Source: an uncultured Clostridia bacterium
GTDB lineage: Bacteria; Bacillota; Clostridia; Christensenellales; Aristaeellaceae
Direction of reading: 5' to 3'
Assembly (NCBI GenBank): GCA_934621505.1
Contig: CAKTUU010000003.1
Span: forward strand, 66,301-130,300
Length of the DNA: 64,000 nucleotides
The notes below the pieces were generated by a model. The model saw nothing but the letters and a program-made list of their open reading frames with translations. It made no database searches and was not told the DNA's origin. The position numbers and the translations under genes are program-made. Below are positions 32,612-40,639 of the stretch, piece by piece. Position 1 is the first letter of the stretch, and each line of letters opens with the position of its first letter.

Positions 32612-32955
32612 GCACGTCCGCCTGAGGAGATGGAAAAGGCGCCGACCTTTTCCAAAAGCCGCAGAACCTCCGCCTGTAATTCCTGAAAGCTGCAACGGGC
32701 AGCCTCGGGCCGGGCCACAAACACATACAGGCCGCCGCGCATTTGAGGCAGCAGCGGGCGCACGCATTCCCGCAGGCGGCGCTTGGTGCGGTTGCGCACA
32801 ACCGCCACCCCCACCTTTTTGCTTACGGAAAAGCCCACCCGCTTCTGGCTGTTTTTGACAAACAGCAGGCTAAGCTCCCTGCACGACGCCCGTTTGCCGC
32901 GCCGGTACACATAGCTGAACTGCCTGTTAGGGCCCAGTCTGTGCTGCTTTTGCAA
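32608..32955 (-). CDS. rnpA: ribonuclease P protein component
   Basis: 115 aa. It starts MQKQHRLGPNRQFSYVYRRGKR from a TTG codon and carries the RNase P signature VRNRTKRRLRECVRP. It is a basic protein that helps the RNase P RNA mature tRNA 5' ends. An AAAGGA site lies 12 nt upstream. An ATG 10 nt before the TTG is in another frame. It lies between rpmH and yidD; a conserved-looking hairpin separates it from rpmH. Confidence 0.95.
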   Translation of the reverse strand: MQKQHRLGPNRQFSYVYRRGKRASCRELSLLFVKNSQKRVGFSVSKKVGVAVVRNRTKRRLRECVRPLLPQMRGGLYVFVARPEAARCSFQELQAEVLRLLEKVGAFSISSGGRA

Positions 32956-32993
32956 GCTGTGCCATCGTCCTTTCAGGGATAGATTGAAAAACT

Positions 32994-33046
32994 GGAAAAG
33001 CCCGTACCCACTTCACCCGATAGTCGAAATGGGGCGGGCTTTTTCC
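32994..33046 (-). terminator. hairpin between rpmH and rnpA (attenuator-like)
   Basis: On the minus strand GGAAAAAGCCCG (33046-33035) pairs with CGGGCTTTTCC (33004-32994), and an inner CCCCAT/GTGGG pairing extends the stem. A T-rich tract (CCAGTTTTTC) follows. It lies inside the operon, so it probably lets most rpmH transcripts stop while some read into rnpA. Confidence 0.65.
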
Positions 33047-33073
33047 AAATCGTACATATGACGCTGTGAACCC

Positions 33074-33208
33074 TTAGGCGCTGAGCACCTTGCGGCCACG
33101 ACGGCGGCGGGCGGCCAACACACGGCGGCCGTTCTTGGTGGACATACGGGCACGGAAGCCGTGCACCTTGCTGCGCTGACGCTTTTTGGGCTGGTAGGTA
33201 CGGAACAT
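33074..33208 (-). CDS. rpmH: 50S ribosomal protein L34
   Basis: 44 codons starting MFRTYQPKKRQRSKVHGFR and ending RRRRGRKVLSA, which is the complete L34 sequence pattern (KVHGFRARM, RVLAARRRRGRKVLSA). It is a small, very basic ribosomal protein. The reading frame was translated by hand. An AGGAGTG ribosome binding site lies upstream. It heads the rpmH-rnpA-yidD-yidC-jag cluster with a consensus promoter about 80 nt away. dnaA, which often lies on the other side of rpmH, is absent. Confidence 0.97.
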   Translation of the reverse strand: MFRTYQPKKRQRSKVHGFRARMSTKNGRRVLAARRRRGRKVLSA

Positions 33209-33291
33209 TTCAAAACACTCCTTGCACTTTCAGAATGTATGGCTTGCGCGTGCTCTACAAGGCGCGCGGGATACCACAAATCAACCACTCT

Positions 33292-33320
33292 AGTATAGCG
33301 GGGCAGGCGAATATTGTCAA
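33292..33320 (-). promoter_or_regulatory. promoter of rpmH
   Basis: Minus strand: TTGACA (33320-33315) and TATACT (33297-33292), spacer 17 bp, a near-perfect consensus as expected for a highly expressed ribosomal gene. Confidence 0.85.
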
Positions 33321-33419
33321 GTCATCTTCGGCGGTTTTCGGTGGAATTTACGAATCTTTTCTTTTGCCGCCCAAAACAAGCAGGCCGAATTGCTCATTGA
33401 TTTTCCTTTCGCGCCTGTA

Positions 33420-33476
33420 TTGACAAGCGCTGTGCATTGAGATACAATGCATACGATATAGATAATTTTCTATATC
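33420..33476 (+). promoter_or_regulatory. promoter and operators of the ArsR-pot operon
   Basis: TTGACA (33420-33425) and TACAAT (33443-33448), spacer 17 bp. TGCATT (33433-33438) and AATGCA (33446-33451) form a palindrome over the spacer and -10 box. GATATAG (33455-33461) and CTATATC (33470-33476), 8 bp apart, lie over the expected start point. Both are good candidate ArsR operators, which would make the operon autoregulated. Confidence 0.7.
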
Positions 33477-33499
33477 AATTGGATTACGAGGTCTTTTGC

Positions 33500-33799
33500 A
33501 TGCAGTGTTTTAAGGCATCCATTCCTATTTTAAAGTCGCTGTGCGACGAAACGCGCCTGAGCATTTTAAGTATGCTGTCCGGCCGGGAAATGACCGGCTG
33601 CGAAATCAACCGCGCCTTTCAATGCTCCCAGCCGACCATCAGCTACCACATGCGGCTGCTGGTGGAAGCGGGGCTGGTTTTTGCCCGCAAGGAGGGCTGC
33701 GCGATGGTTTATTCCGTCAATCCACAAATCTGGCCCAGCGTATACGCCCTTTTGCAGGCCCTGTGCGACGCCGGCCGAAAGGGGGAGGAACATGCCTGA
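33500..33799 (+). CDS. ArsR-family transcriptional regulator
   Basis: 99 aa. Winged helix of the ArsR/SmtB type: KSLCDETRLSILSMLSGREMTGCEI, then QCSQPTISYHMRLLVEAGLV (recognition helix) and a wing KEGCAMVYS. The protein has several cysteines (positions 3, 16, 35, 43, 69, 90 approximately), but a standard arsenic-type CVC motif is absent. The ATG at 33500 is downstream of the mapped promoter; an in-frame TTG at 33437 lies inside the promoter. It overlaps potA by 8 nt, so it probably controls the polyamine transporter operon. The signal is unknown. Confidence 0.88.
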   Translation: MQCFKASIPILKSLCDETRLSILSMLSGREMTGCEINRAFQCSQPTISYHMRLLVEAGLVFARKEGCAMVYSVNPQIWPSVYALLQALCDAGRKGEEHA

Positions 33800-34877
33800 A
33801 CCCATTTTGCGCCTTCAGCACATTCAAAAGGATTTTGGCAACGGACCCGTACTGCACGATTTGTGCCTGGATGTGTACGCCGGTGAATTTTTAACCCTGC
33901 TGGGGCCCAGCGGCTGCGGCAAAACCACCACCCTGCGCATCATTGCCGGGCTGGAAAAGCCCAACGACGGGCAGGTTTTGCTGGACGGCCAGGATATAAC
34001 CCGTCTGCCGCCGGAAAAGCGGCCCATCAACACCGTGTTTCAAAGCTACGCCCTGTTCCCCCACATGAATGTGTTCCAAAACATCGCCTATGGCCTGAAG
34101 GTGCTTGGCGTCAGCCGCCGGGAACAGCAGCAGCGGGTGGCCGAGGCGCTTTCGCTGGTGCGGCTGAGCGGGTACGAAAAGCGCATGCCCACCCAGCTTT
34201 CCGGCGGACAGCGCCAGCGGGTGGCCATCGCCCGGTCGGTGGTGCTGCGGCCCCGCATTCTGCTGCTGGACGAACCCCTTGGCGCGCTGGATTTGAAGCT
34301 GCGCCAGGAAATGCAGGTGGAGCTTAAGCAGCTGCAGCGTCAGCTGGGTATGACCTTTATCTATATCACCCACGATCAGGAAGAAGCGCTGAACATGTCC
34401 TCCCGGATTGTGATTATACGGGAGGGGCGGATTGAGCAAATCGGCACGCCAGAGGAAGTGTACGACCAGCCCGCGACCCTGTTTGCGGCGGATTTTATCG
34501 GTCAAAGCAACCTGCTGCACGGCCAGGTAACCGTCTGCAATCTGGACGGTACCCTGACCCTGCAGGTAGGCGATGTTTCCGTGCCCGCCCTGCTGAACCA
34601 GAATTACGCGCCCAGGCCCGGGGACAAGGCGGTGCTGTGCCTGCGTCCTCAGCAGGTGCGCTACGGCAACGTTCCCCAAAACGGCATGACGTTAACGGGC
34701 GTCATTCGCAGCAACGAATATGTGGGCGGTATGCAGCATACCCAAATTGCATTGGGCGGCAGCCTTGTGCTGCGCGCCGTCAGCCAGCCCGCCGAAACGG
34801 ACGGCCGGGCAGTGGGGACGGAGGTTTATGTGGGCTGGAATCTGCGTCATGCCCCCCTGCTTCCGGAGGAGGCGTAA
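33792..34877 (+). CDS. potA: spermidine/putrescine ABC transporter ATP-binding protein
   Basis: 361 aa. ABC ATPase with Walker A LLGPSGCGKTTT (residues about 37-48), signature LSGGQRQRVAIARS, Walker B ILLLDEPLGALD, and a C-terminal TOBE domain (residues about 275-350). The order regulator-potA-potB-potC-potD matches polyamine importers. The ATG at 33792 has a GGGGGAGGA site and overlaps the ArsR stop by 8 nt. It powers uptake at the cytoplasmic face of the membrane. Confidence 0.94.
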   Translation: MPEPILRLQHIQKDFGNGPVLHDLCLDVYAGEFLTLLGPSGCGKTTTLRIIAGLEKPNDGQVLLDGQDITRLPPEKRPINTVFQSYALFPHMNVFQNIAYGLKVLGVSRREQQQRVAEALSLVRLSGYEKRMPTQLSGGQRQRVAIARSVVLRPRILLLDEPLGALDLKLRQEMQVELKQLQRQLGMTFIYITHDQEEALNMSSRIVIIREGRIEQIGTPEEVYDQPATLFAADFIGQSNLLHGQVTVCNLDGTLTLQVGDVSVPALLNQNYAPRPGDKAVLCLRPQQVRYGNVPQNGMTLTGVIRSNEYVGGMQHTQIALGGSLVLRAVSQPAETDGRAVGTEVYVGWNLRHAPLLPEEA

Positions 34878-34880
34878 GCC

Positions 34881-35738
34881 ATGGATCGTGATCGCCGAGA
34901 CCTGCGGTTTTCCCGTTTTTTAAAATTGCCCATGTACCTGTGGACAATCGCCTTTGTATTTGTGGCGCTTCTGTACCTGATTGGCCTCAGCTTTTTAACC
35001 CGGGGCGAGCTGGTTGGCGTTACCGATCAGGTCACCTTTGCCAACTACCTGCGTCTGGCCGCGCCGGAATATGTGAAGGTGCTGCTGCTGAGCCTGCGTC
35101 TGGCCGTTGTTACCACGCTGATTTGCGCGGTGATCGGCTATCCCTTCGGCTATCTGGTCGCCCGGTTAAGCCCCCGCGCCCGGTCGGTGGTTTTGCTGCT
35201 GATGATTGTGCCCTTCTGGACCAACGCGCTGATTCGCATTTATGGCTGGCGCATTTTGCTGACGGCCAACGGCCCCATCAACACCCTGCTGCTGCAGCTG
35301 GGCATGATCCAGCAGCCGCTGAAGCTGCTGTACAACGACGGAGCGGTGCTTCTTGGCATGGTCTACGCACTGCTTCCCTTTATGATTTTGCCCAGCTTTA
35401 CCACCGTGGATAAGCTGGATTTTACCACTGTGGAGGCCGCCAGAGATTTGGGAGCCACCCCAGGGCACGCCTTTGTCACCGTTACCCTGCCGCTGACCCT
35501 GTCCGGCCTGATGGCGGGCTGCGTGCTGGTGTTCATTCCTTCCATGGGGCTGTTCTTTCTAAACGATCTGCTGGGCGGCAGCAAAACCGTTCTGGCAGGC
35601 GGGCTGATTCAGCAGCTGATCAACAGCCGGGACCTGCCCATGGCGGCGGCCCTGAGCGTGCTGCTGCTGGCGGTTACCGGCGCGGTCATCGCCCTGTACC
35701 GCCGTTTGGGCGGCAGCAGCGATTTGAGCATGTTTTAA
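34881..35738 (+). CDS. potB: spermidine/putrescine ABC transporter permease PotB
   Basis: 285 aa with six predicted membrane helices; a first helix at about residues 20-42 (LYLIGLSF). The EAA loop is seen as TVEAARDLGATPGHAFVTVTLPLTLSG, which contacts the ATPase. It starts 3 nt after potA, behind GGAGGCG. It pairs with PotC to form the channel. Confidence 0.93.
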   Translation: MDRDRRDLRFSRFLKLPMYLWTIAFVFVALLYLIGLSFLTRGELVGVTDQVTFANYLRLAAPEYVKVLLLSLRLAVVTTLICAVIGYPFGYLVARLSPRARSVVLLLMIVPFWTNALIRIYGWRILLTANGPINTLLLQLGMIQQPLKLLYNDGAVLLGMVYALLPFMILPSFTTVDKLDFTTVEAARDLGATPGHAFVTVTLPLTLSGLMAGCVLVFIPSMGLFFLNDLLGGSKTVLAGGLIQQLINSRDLPMAAALSVLLLAVTGAVIALYRRLGGSSDLSMF

Positions 35739-35750
35739 GGAGGCGGCGGT

Positions 35751-36596
35751 ATGAAAAAAACATCCTTTGCCTCCTGGCTGTTTCTGGTGCTGGTGCTGCT
35801 GTTCATGTACCTGCCCATTGTCGTGGTGGTGGTGTATTCCTTTAACGCCAATTCCTCCCGCATTCCCATCGCCTTTACCGGCTGGACCACCCGCTGGTAC
35901 CGGCAGCTGTTCAGCGGCCGGGGCGGCTTTGGCGAGGCGCTGCTGCTGAGCCTGCGCATTGCCCTGTGGTCGGTGGGGCTGTCGGTAATCATCGGCACCC
36001 TGGGCGCTGTGGGCATGGGGCAGCGCACCGCCCACGGACGCTGCGGATGGTTTGACCATATCATGGAGAACCTGGTAACCCTGCCGATTATGATTCCCGA
36101 AATCATTCTGGGCCTGTGCCTGATGGTCATGTTTAACGCCGCCGGAATCAAAAGCAACGATTTTCGGCTGGTGCTGGCCCACACCACCTTTTGCATTCCC
36201 TATGTGTTTTTGAATGTCAAAAGCCGCCTGGTGGGCATGGACGCCGCCCTGTTTGACGCGGCCCGGGACCTTGGGGCCACTCCCGCCCGGGTGGTCCGTG
36301 ATATTACCCTGCCCCTGTGCAGGCCTGCCATCATCAGCGGCGCGTTTCTGGCCCTGGCCATGTCCCTGGACGATTTTGTCATCAGCTTTTTCGTCTATGG
36401 GGCGGGAGAGGGAACCCTGCCCATCAAAATTTACTCCAGCGTCAAGGTGGGGGTTTCTCCCCAGGTAAACGCCCTGTGTACCCTGATTATGGGGGCGGTT
36501 TTTATCATTGTGGCCGTCAGCCGCTACGTTACCGCCCTGCGGGACGCCCGGCTGAAACGGGCTGAACAAGCTGTCCTGCGCCGTAAAGACGCTTGA
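35751..36596 (+). CDS. potC: spermidine/putrescine ABC transporter permease PotC
   Basis: 281 aa with six membrane helices (first: FLVLVLLFMYLPIVVVVVYSF). The EAA loop is LFDAARDLGATPARVVRDITLP. An AAGGAGG site lies 7 nt before the ATG. It follows potB by 12 nt and is the second permease of the polyamine importer. Confidence 0.94.
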   Translation: MKKTSFASWLFLVLVLLFMYLPIVVVVVYSFNANSSRIPIAFTGWTTRWYRQLFSGRGGFGEALLLSLRIALWSVGLSVIIGTLGAVGMGQRTAHGRCGWFDHIMENLVTLPIMIPEIILGLCLMVMFNAAGIKSNDFRLVLAHTTFCIPYVFLNVKSRLVGMDAALFDAARDLGATPARVVRDITLPLCRPAIISGAFLALAMSLDDFVISFFVYGAGEGTLPIKIYSSVKVGVSPQVNALCTLIMGAVFIIVAVSRYVTALRDARLKRAEQAVLRRKDA

Positions 36597-36626
36597 CATA
36601 GACGACTGAAAGGAGTCTTACTTCCT

Positions 36627-37661
36627 ATGAAAAAATGGTTGGCTTTCCTGCTTTGCCTGCTGCTTGTCCTGCCCGCCGCCGGTGTGGCCGAGGAACAAAA
36701 GGTGGTGAATATCTTCAGCTGGCTGGGTTACATTGACGATGAGGTGATTGCCGATTTTGAGGCGGAAACCGGCATCAAGGTGATCTGGTCCCCCATGGAC
36801 TCCATCGACAGCATGCTGCTGAAGGTAACCGAAGGCGGCGGCGCGGATTACGACCTGATTCTTTCAAGCGACTACTCTCTGGATATTCTGCGCAAGCAGG
36901 GGCTGCTGCAAAAGCTGGACAAAACCAAGCTGAGCAACTATGCCAATTTGGACCCCAAATTTTTAAGCCAGTCCTTTGACCCGGATAACGAATATGTGAT
37001 TCCCTATGTGGCTGGCTGCCCGCTGATTATTTACGACCCTGCCCGGGTTCCCTTTACCATTACCGGCTACGAGGATTTGTGGGACGAACGGCTGACGGAC
37101 AGCGTGGCCGTTTTGGAAAACGCCCGCGTGCTGTGCGGCATTACCCTGAAAACCCTGGGCATGGGCATGAACGAAACCGACGCCGGCAAGCTGGCCCAGA
37201 TGAAGGAAAAGCTGATGCCCCTGTATAAAAACATCCGCACCTTCGGGGATATGGAGTCCTATACCGCCGTTACCAGCGGCGAGGCCAGCGTGGGCTTCCT
37301 GTTCACCCCCTTTGTGCAGATGGTGTGGCAGGAGCATCCTGATTTTCAGGTGGTTTATCCCAAAGAAGGCATGGGTTACGGTATCGACGGCTTTGTCATT
37401 CCCGATGGAGCCAAAAACGCGGACAACGCTCATGTGCTGCTGGACTACCTGATGCGTCCCGAAGTGGCCGCCCACAACGCGGAATACCAGATGTACATGT
37501 GCGTCAACCAGGCCGCCGCCGATTACCTCAGCGACGACTTCCGCAACAGCCCTGTGATGAACGTGCCCGCCGACCTGCTGGCCGGTGCGGAGTTTGTTCA
37601 GGAAGTAGGCGCTGCGGAAAGCACCTATCAGGAAATTTACACAGCCTTCAAAAATCAGTAA
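36627..37661 (+). CDS. potD: spermidine/putrescine-binding protein PotD
   Basis: 344 aa. The signal peptide (MKKWLAFLLCLLLVLPAAGVA) is cleaved probably after GVA; no lipobox cysteine follows, so it is not an obvious lipoprotein, which is unusual for a binding protein in a Gram-positive cell. The mature part has the PotD/PotF features VNIFSWLGYIDDEVIADFEAETGI and VIPYVAGCPLIIYD. It captures polyamines outside the membrane and delivers them to PotBC. It is the last pot gene. Confidence 0.92.
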   Translation: MKKWLAFLLCLLLVLPAAGVAEEQKVVNIFSWLGYIDDEVIADFEAETGIKVIWSPMDSIDSMLLKVTEGGGADYDLILSSDYSLDILRKQGLLQKLDKTKLSNYANLDPKFLSQSFDPDNEYVIPYVAGCPLIIYDPARVPFTITGYEDLWDERLTDSVAVLENARVLCGITLKTLGMGMNETDAGKLAQMKEKLMPLYKNIRTFGDMESYTAVTSGEASVGFLFTPFVQMVWQEHPDFQVVYPKEGMGYGIDGFVIPDGAKNADNAHVLLDYLMRPEVAAHNAEYQMYMCVNQAAADYLSDDFRNSPVMNVPADLLAGAEFVQEVGAAESTYQEIYTAFKNQ

Positions 37662-37689
37662 TCCAAATACGAAAGGACGGTAACCTGCT

Positions 37690-38805
37690 ATGTTACTTCG
37701 CAATGCAAAGGGATTTGTAAACGGCGTGTTTGAAGACGGACTGGATATTCGGGTCAAGGACGGACGCATCGCCGCCATGGGTCACGGCCTGAGCGCCGAT
37801 GGCGAAGCTGTGACCGATCTGGGCGGCGATGTGCTGCTGCCCGGCTTTGTAGATGTGCATATTCACGCTTTCAAGGGACATGACTGCATGCACGGCGAAC
37901 AGGCCGTGCGCCACATGAGCCGCGAGCTGAAAAAGTTCGGCGTAGCCGCCTTCCTGCCCACCACCATGAGCGCCAGCCCGGAGGATACCCAGGCGGCCCT
38001 GAAGGGCATCAAAGCTGTGATGGACCATCCCGAACCTGACGGCGCGACGGTGCTGGGCGCGCACATGGAGGCTCCTTTCCTGCAGGAAAGCAAAGCCGGC
38101 GCGCAGCTGAAGCAATATTTTGCCCTGCCCAACGAGGAAAACTGGAAGCGCTATGTAGGCGAATATGAGGGGATTGTGCGCCAGATCACCATGGCCCCTG
38201 AAAAGGAGGGCGCGCTGGACTTTATCAAGCGCCTGTCCGACAGCGGCATCACCGTCAGCCTGGGTCACACCGCCGCCGATGACGAAACCGTACACGCGGC
38301 CGCCGATCACGGCGCCAGCCACGTTACCCACACCTTTAACGCGCAAACGCCCCTGAATCATCGCGCGCCCGGCGTGCCCGGCGCCGCCTTGGTGGACGAC
38401 CGTCTGGCCTGCGAATTTATCTCCGATGGCATTCACCTGCATCCCGACATTGTGCGCCTGATTATTCGCTGCAAGGGCAAAAAGCTGGCGGTAGCCATCA
38501 CCGATGCCATGGAAGCCGCCGGTATGCCTGACGGCAAGTACCAGCTGGGCGGTCAGGACGTATATGTAAAGGACAACGCCGCCCGTTTGGCGGACGGCAC
38601 GCTGGCCGGCAGCACCCTGACCCTGATCCGCGCTTTCCAGAACATGATTCGTTTTGGCATTGCCCCCGAGGACGCGGCCGCCATGGTTACCTCCACCCCC
38701 GCCGCGTCAATTCGCAACGACGAATACGGCGTCATCCGTGTGGGCGCGCCTGCGGTATTTGCCCGCTTTACCAGTGACTACGACTTTGTAAGCGTTATCG
38801 GCTAA
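37690..38805 (+). CDS. nagA: N-acetylglucosamine-6-phosphate deacetylase
   Basis: 371 aa amidohydrolase. Metal-site segments are DVHIHAFKGHD, HMEAPFL, GHTAADDETVHAAADHGASHVTHTFNA and the catalytic aspartate region ITDAMEAAG. It removes acetate from GlcNAc-6-phosphate during amino-sugar use or wall recycling. It lies 28 nt after potD with its own GAAAGGA site and may be co-transcribed with the pot operon. Its partner nagB is not in the window. Confidence 0.95.
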   Translation: MLLRNAKGFVNGVFEDGLDIRVKDGRIAAMGHGLSADGEAVTDLGGDVLLPGFVDVHIHAFKGHDCMHGEQAVRHMSRELKKFGVAAFLPTTMSASPEDTQAALKGIKAVMDHPEPDGATVLGAHMEAPFLQESKAGAQLKQYFALPNEENWKRYVGEYEGIVRQITMAPEKEGALDFIKRLSDSGITVSLGHTAADDETVHAAADHGASHVTHTFNAQTPLNHRAPGVPGAALVDDRLACEFISDGIHLHPDIVRLIIRCKGKKLAVAITDAMEAAGMPDGKYQLGGQDVYVKDNAARLADGTLAGSTLTLIRAFQNMIRFGIAPEDAAAMVTSTPAASIRNDEYGVIRVGAPAVFARFTSDYDFVSVIG

Positions 38806-38816
38806 CAGAATCAAAA

Positions 38817-39085
38817 GGGCGGCAGAGATTTTGACTCTCTGCCGCTCAGGCCGTCAAAAAAGCTCGCCTGAGGGCGATCTTTTCTGACGGGAAGCGCTCT
38901 TTGCCTACTCGCCTGCGGCTCGCCGGGCGGCAAAGAGCGTAAGGAAAGCCTTGCTGCGCAAGGCAGCCGAAACCGACGTACACGCCGCCGGTTTCGGAAC
39001 CAAAATCGGAGGGCTGCGGCCCTCCGATGCCTCCCAGGGGTTTTTCAACAGTCTGGGCGGCAGAGATTTTGACTCTCTGCCGCTC
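38817..39085. repeat. terminator-flanked repeat element, family B, copy 2 (inverted)
   Basis: A 207-bp core (38848-39054) lies between two perfect 31-bp copies of the nagA terminator hairpin (38817-38847 and 39055-39085; stem GCGGCAGAG with CTCTGCCGC). Only the second copy has the T-run. Read on the minus strand, the core begins AGACTGTTGAAAAACCCC and ends CTTTTTTGACGGCCT, matching the ends of the element at 26.1 kb, although the middles differ. Inner hairpins include TCGGAGGG with CCCTCCGA. A minus-strand open frame here ends in the same residues (RRAFLTA) as one in the 26.1-kb copy; that similarity comes from the shared DNA, so I do not call it a gene. Confidence 0.8.
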
Positions 39086-39090
39086 CTTTT

Positions 39091-39495
39091 TTATTCGTTT
39101 AAAGGAAAACGTTTCAAGAAGGCAGCGTCCGCCGGGCAAAAGGCATACCGGTTCAGCCGGGAGGGATCAACCCATGCGGCCTTGCCGTGCACATGCAGAG
39201 ACAAATCCCGCTTGAGCGCCCTGGCCCTGATAAACACCAGATGGATGTTTCTTTCCCCATCCGTGTGGTCCACCTCGCCCAGGCGGCGTTCCACCTCGAC
39301 CGGCAAATCCAGCTCCTCCAACAGTTCGCGGCAAAGGCAGGCTTCAAACGTCTCCCCCGCCTCCCGCTTGCCCCCGGGAAATTCCCACAGGCCATCCAGA
39401 TTGCCCCATTCATGCCGGGCTCCCGCCCCCTTGCGGCGGCAAATCAGCACCTGTCCCAGGCTGTTGTATACCACTCCCGCAGAAACCTCGATCAT
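39091..39495 (-). CDS. Nudix hydrolase (MutT-like)
   Basis: 134 aa. The Nudix box is GGKREAGETFEACLCRELLEEL (GX5EX7REUXEEXGU pattern with a final Asp-Leu). The rest resembles MutT or CTP pyrophosphohydrolase-type enzymes, which remove oxidised or unwanted nucleoside triphosphates. It follows tgt by 13 nt behind AAGGGGG and ends the minus-strand operon that begins with the methyltransferase gene. The precise substrate is open. Confidence 0.9.
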   Translation of the reverse strand: MIEVSAGVVYNSLGQVLICRRKGAGARHEWGNLDGLWEFPGGKREAGETFEACLCRELLEELDLPVEVERRLGEVDHTDGERNIHLVFIRARALKRDLSLHVHGKAAWVDPSRLNRYAFCPADAAFLKRFPLNE

Positions 39496-39508
39496 GCGGT
39501 CCGCCCCC

Positions 39509-40639
39509 TTAGAAGTTGCGGCTCATGTCGTAATGGCGGAAGAACTCGTTGCGGAAATCCAGCAGCCGGTCCTCCTGAATGGCCTGCTTTACCTGCTCCA
39601 TCAGACGAATCAGAAAGCGCAGGTTGTGGATGCTGGCCAAGCGCGCGCCGGTTATCTCGCCCGCCTTAAACAGGTGGCGGATGTACGCGCGGCTGAAGTT
39701 GCGGCAGGCATAGCAGTCGCAATCCTCGTCAATGGGGCCGAAATCGTGGGCGTATTGAGCGTTTTTGATAACCAGACGGCCCTCCTTGGTAAAGCAGGTG
39801 CCGTTGCGGGCAATGCGGGTAGCCAGCACGCAGTCGAACATGTCCACCCCGCGCAGGGCCCCTTCAATCAGGCAGTCCGGGGAGCCAACGCCCATCAGGT
39901 AGCGGGGCTTTTGGGCGCTCATGTGCGGCATGATGGCCTCCAGCATCTCATACATCATGGGCTTGGGTTCGCCCACAGACAGGCCGCCGATGCCATAGCC
40001 AAAAAAGTCCATATCCGTCAGGGTTTTGGCACTTTCAATCCGCAGGTCCTTAAAAAACGCGCCCTGCACAATGCCAAACAGCACCTGGGAATCATCCGTA
40101 TGGTGGTTCTGACACCGCTTGGCCCAGCGATGGGTGCGATGCATGTTTTCCTCGGCGGTGGCGTGGTCGCAGGGATAAGCGGTGCATACGTCAAATGCCA
40201 TCATAATATCGCTGCCCAGAGCGTGCTGAATATCCATGCTTACCTCGGGAGAGATAAACCGGCGGCTGCCGTCCAGATGGCTCTGGAAGGTAACGCCCTC
40301 CTCCTTGATTTTGCGGATGCCAGACAGGGAAAACACCTGAAAACCGCCGCTGTCCGTCAGAATGGGCTTGGGCCAGCTCATAAACTTGTGCAGGCCGCCT
40401 GCCTCCCGAATCAGGTCCTCGCCCGGGCGCAGGTGCAGATGATAGGTGTTGGAAAGCATGATTTCCGTGCCGACTTCCAGCATCTCCCGAGGGGTCATGG
40501 CCTTCACGGTGGCGGCGGTACCCACAGGCATATACACCGGGGTGTGAATATCGCCGTGGGGCGTGTGCAAAAGGCCCAGCCGGGCCCCGCTCTGCTTGCA
40601 GGTTTTCAGCACTTCAAACGAAAAATTTGGGGTACTCAC
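39509..40639 (-). CDS. tgt: tRNA-guanine transglycosylase (queuosine pathway)
   Basis: 376 aa. Hallmarks are the catalytic aspartates in LSNTYHLHLRPG and DSGGFQVFSLSG, and the zinc site CDCYACRNFSRAYIRH. It exchanges guanine-34 for preQ1 in tRNAs with GUN anticodons. The start is taken as GTG at 40639, 7 nt behind AGGAGG; upstream in-frame codons belong to the preceding gene. It overlaps the RluA-family gene by 4 nt. Other queuosine genes are not in the window. Confidence 0.96.
   Translation of the reverse strand: MSTPNFSFEVLKTCKQSGARLGLLHTPHGDIHTPVYMPVGTAATVKAMTPREMLEVGTEIMLSNTYHLHLRPGEDLIREAGGLHKFMSWPKPILTDSGGFQVFSLSGIRKIKEEGVTFQSHLDGSRRFISPEVSMDIQHALGSDIMMAFDVCTAYPCDHATAEENMHRTHRWAKRCQNHHTDDSQVLFGIVQGAFFKDLRIESAKTLTDMDFFGYGIGGLSVGEPKPMMYEMLEAIMPHMSAQKPRYLMGVGSPDCLIEGALRGVDMFDCVLATRIARNGTCFTKEGRLVIKNAQYAHDFGPIDEDCDCYACRNFSRAYIRHLFKAGEITGARLASIHNLRFLIRLMEQVKQAIQEDRLLDFRNEFFRHYDMSRNF

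Noticed and set aside
33013..33288. 91-codon minus-strand frame over rpmH
   Set aside because: It is another frame of the same DNA; the 44-codon L34 frame is unmistakable.
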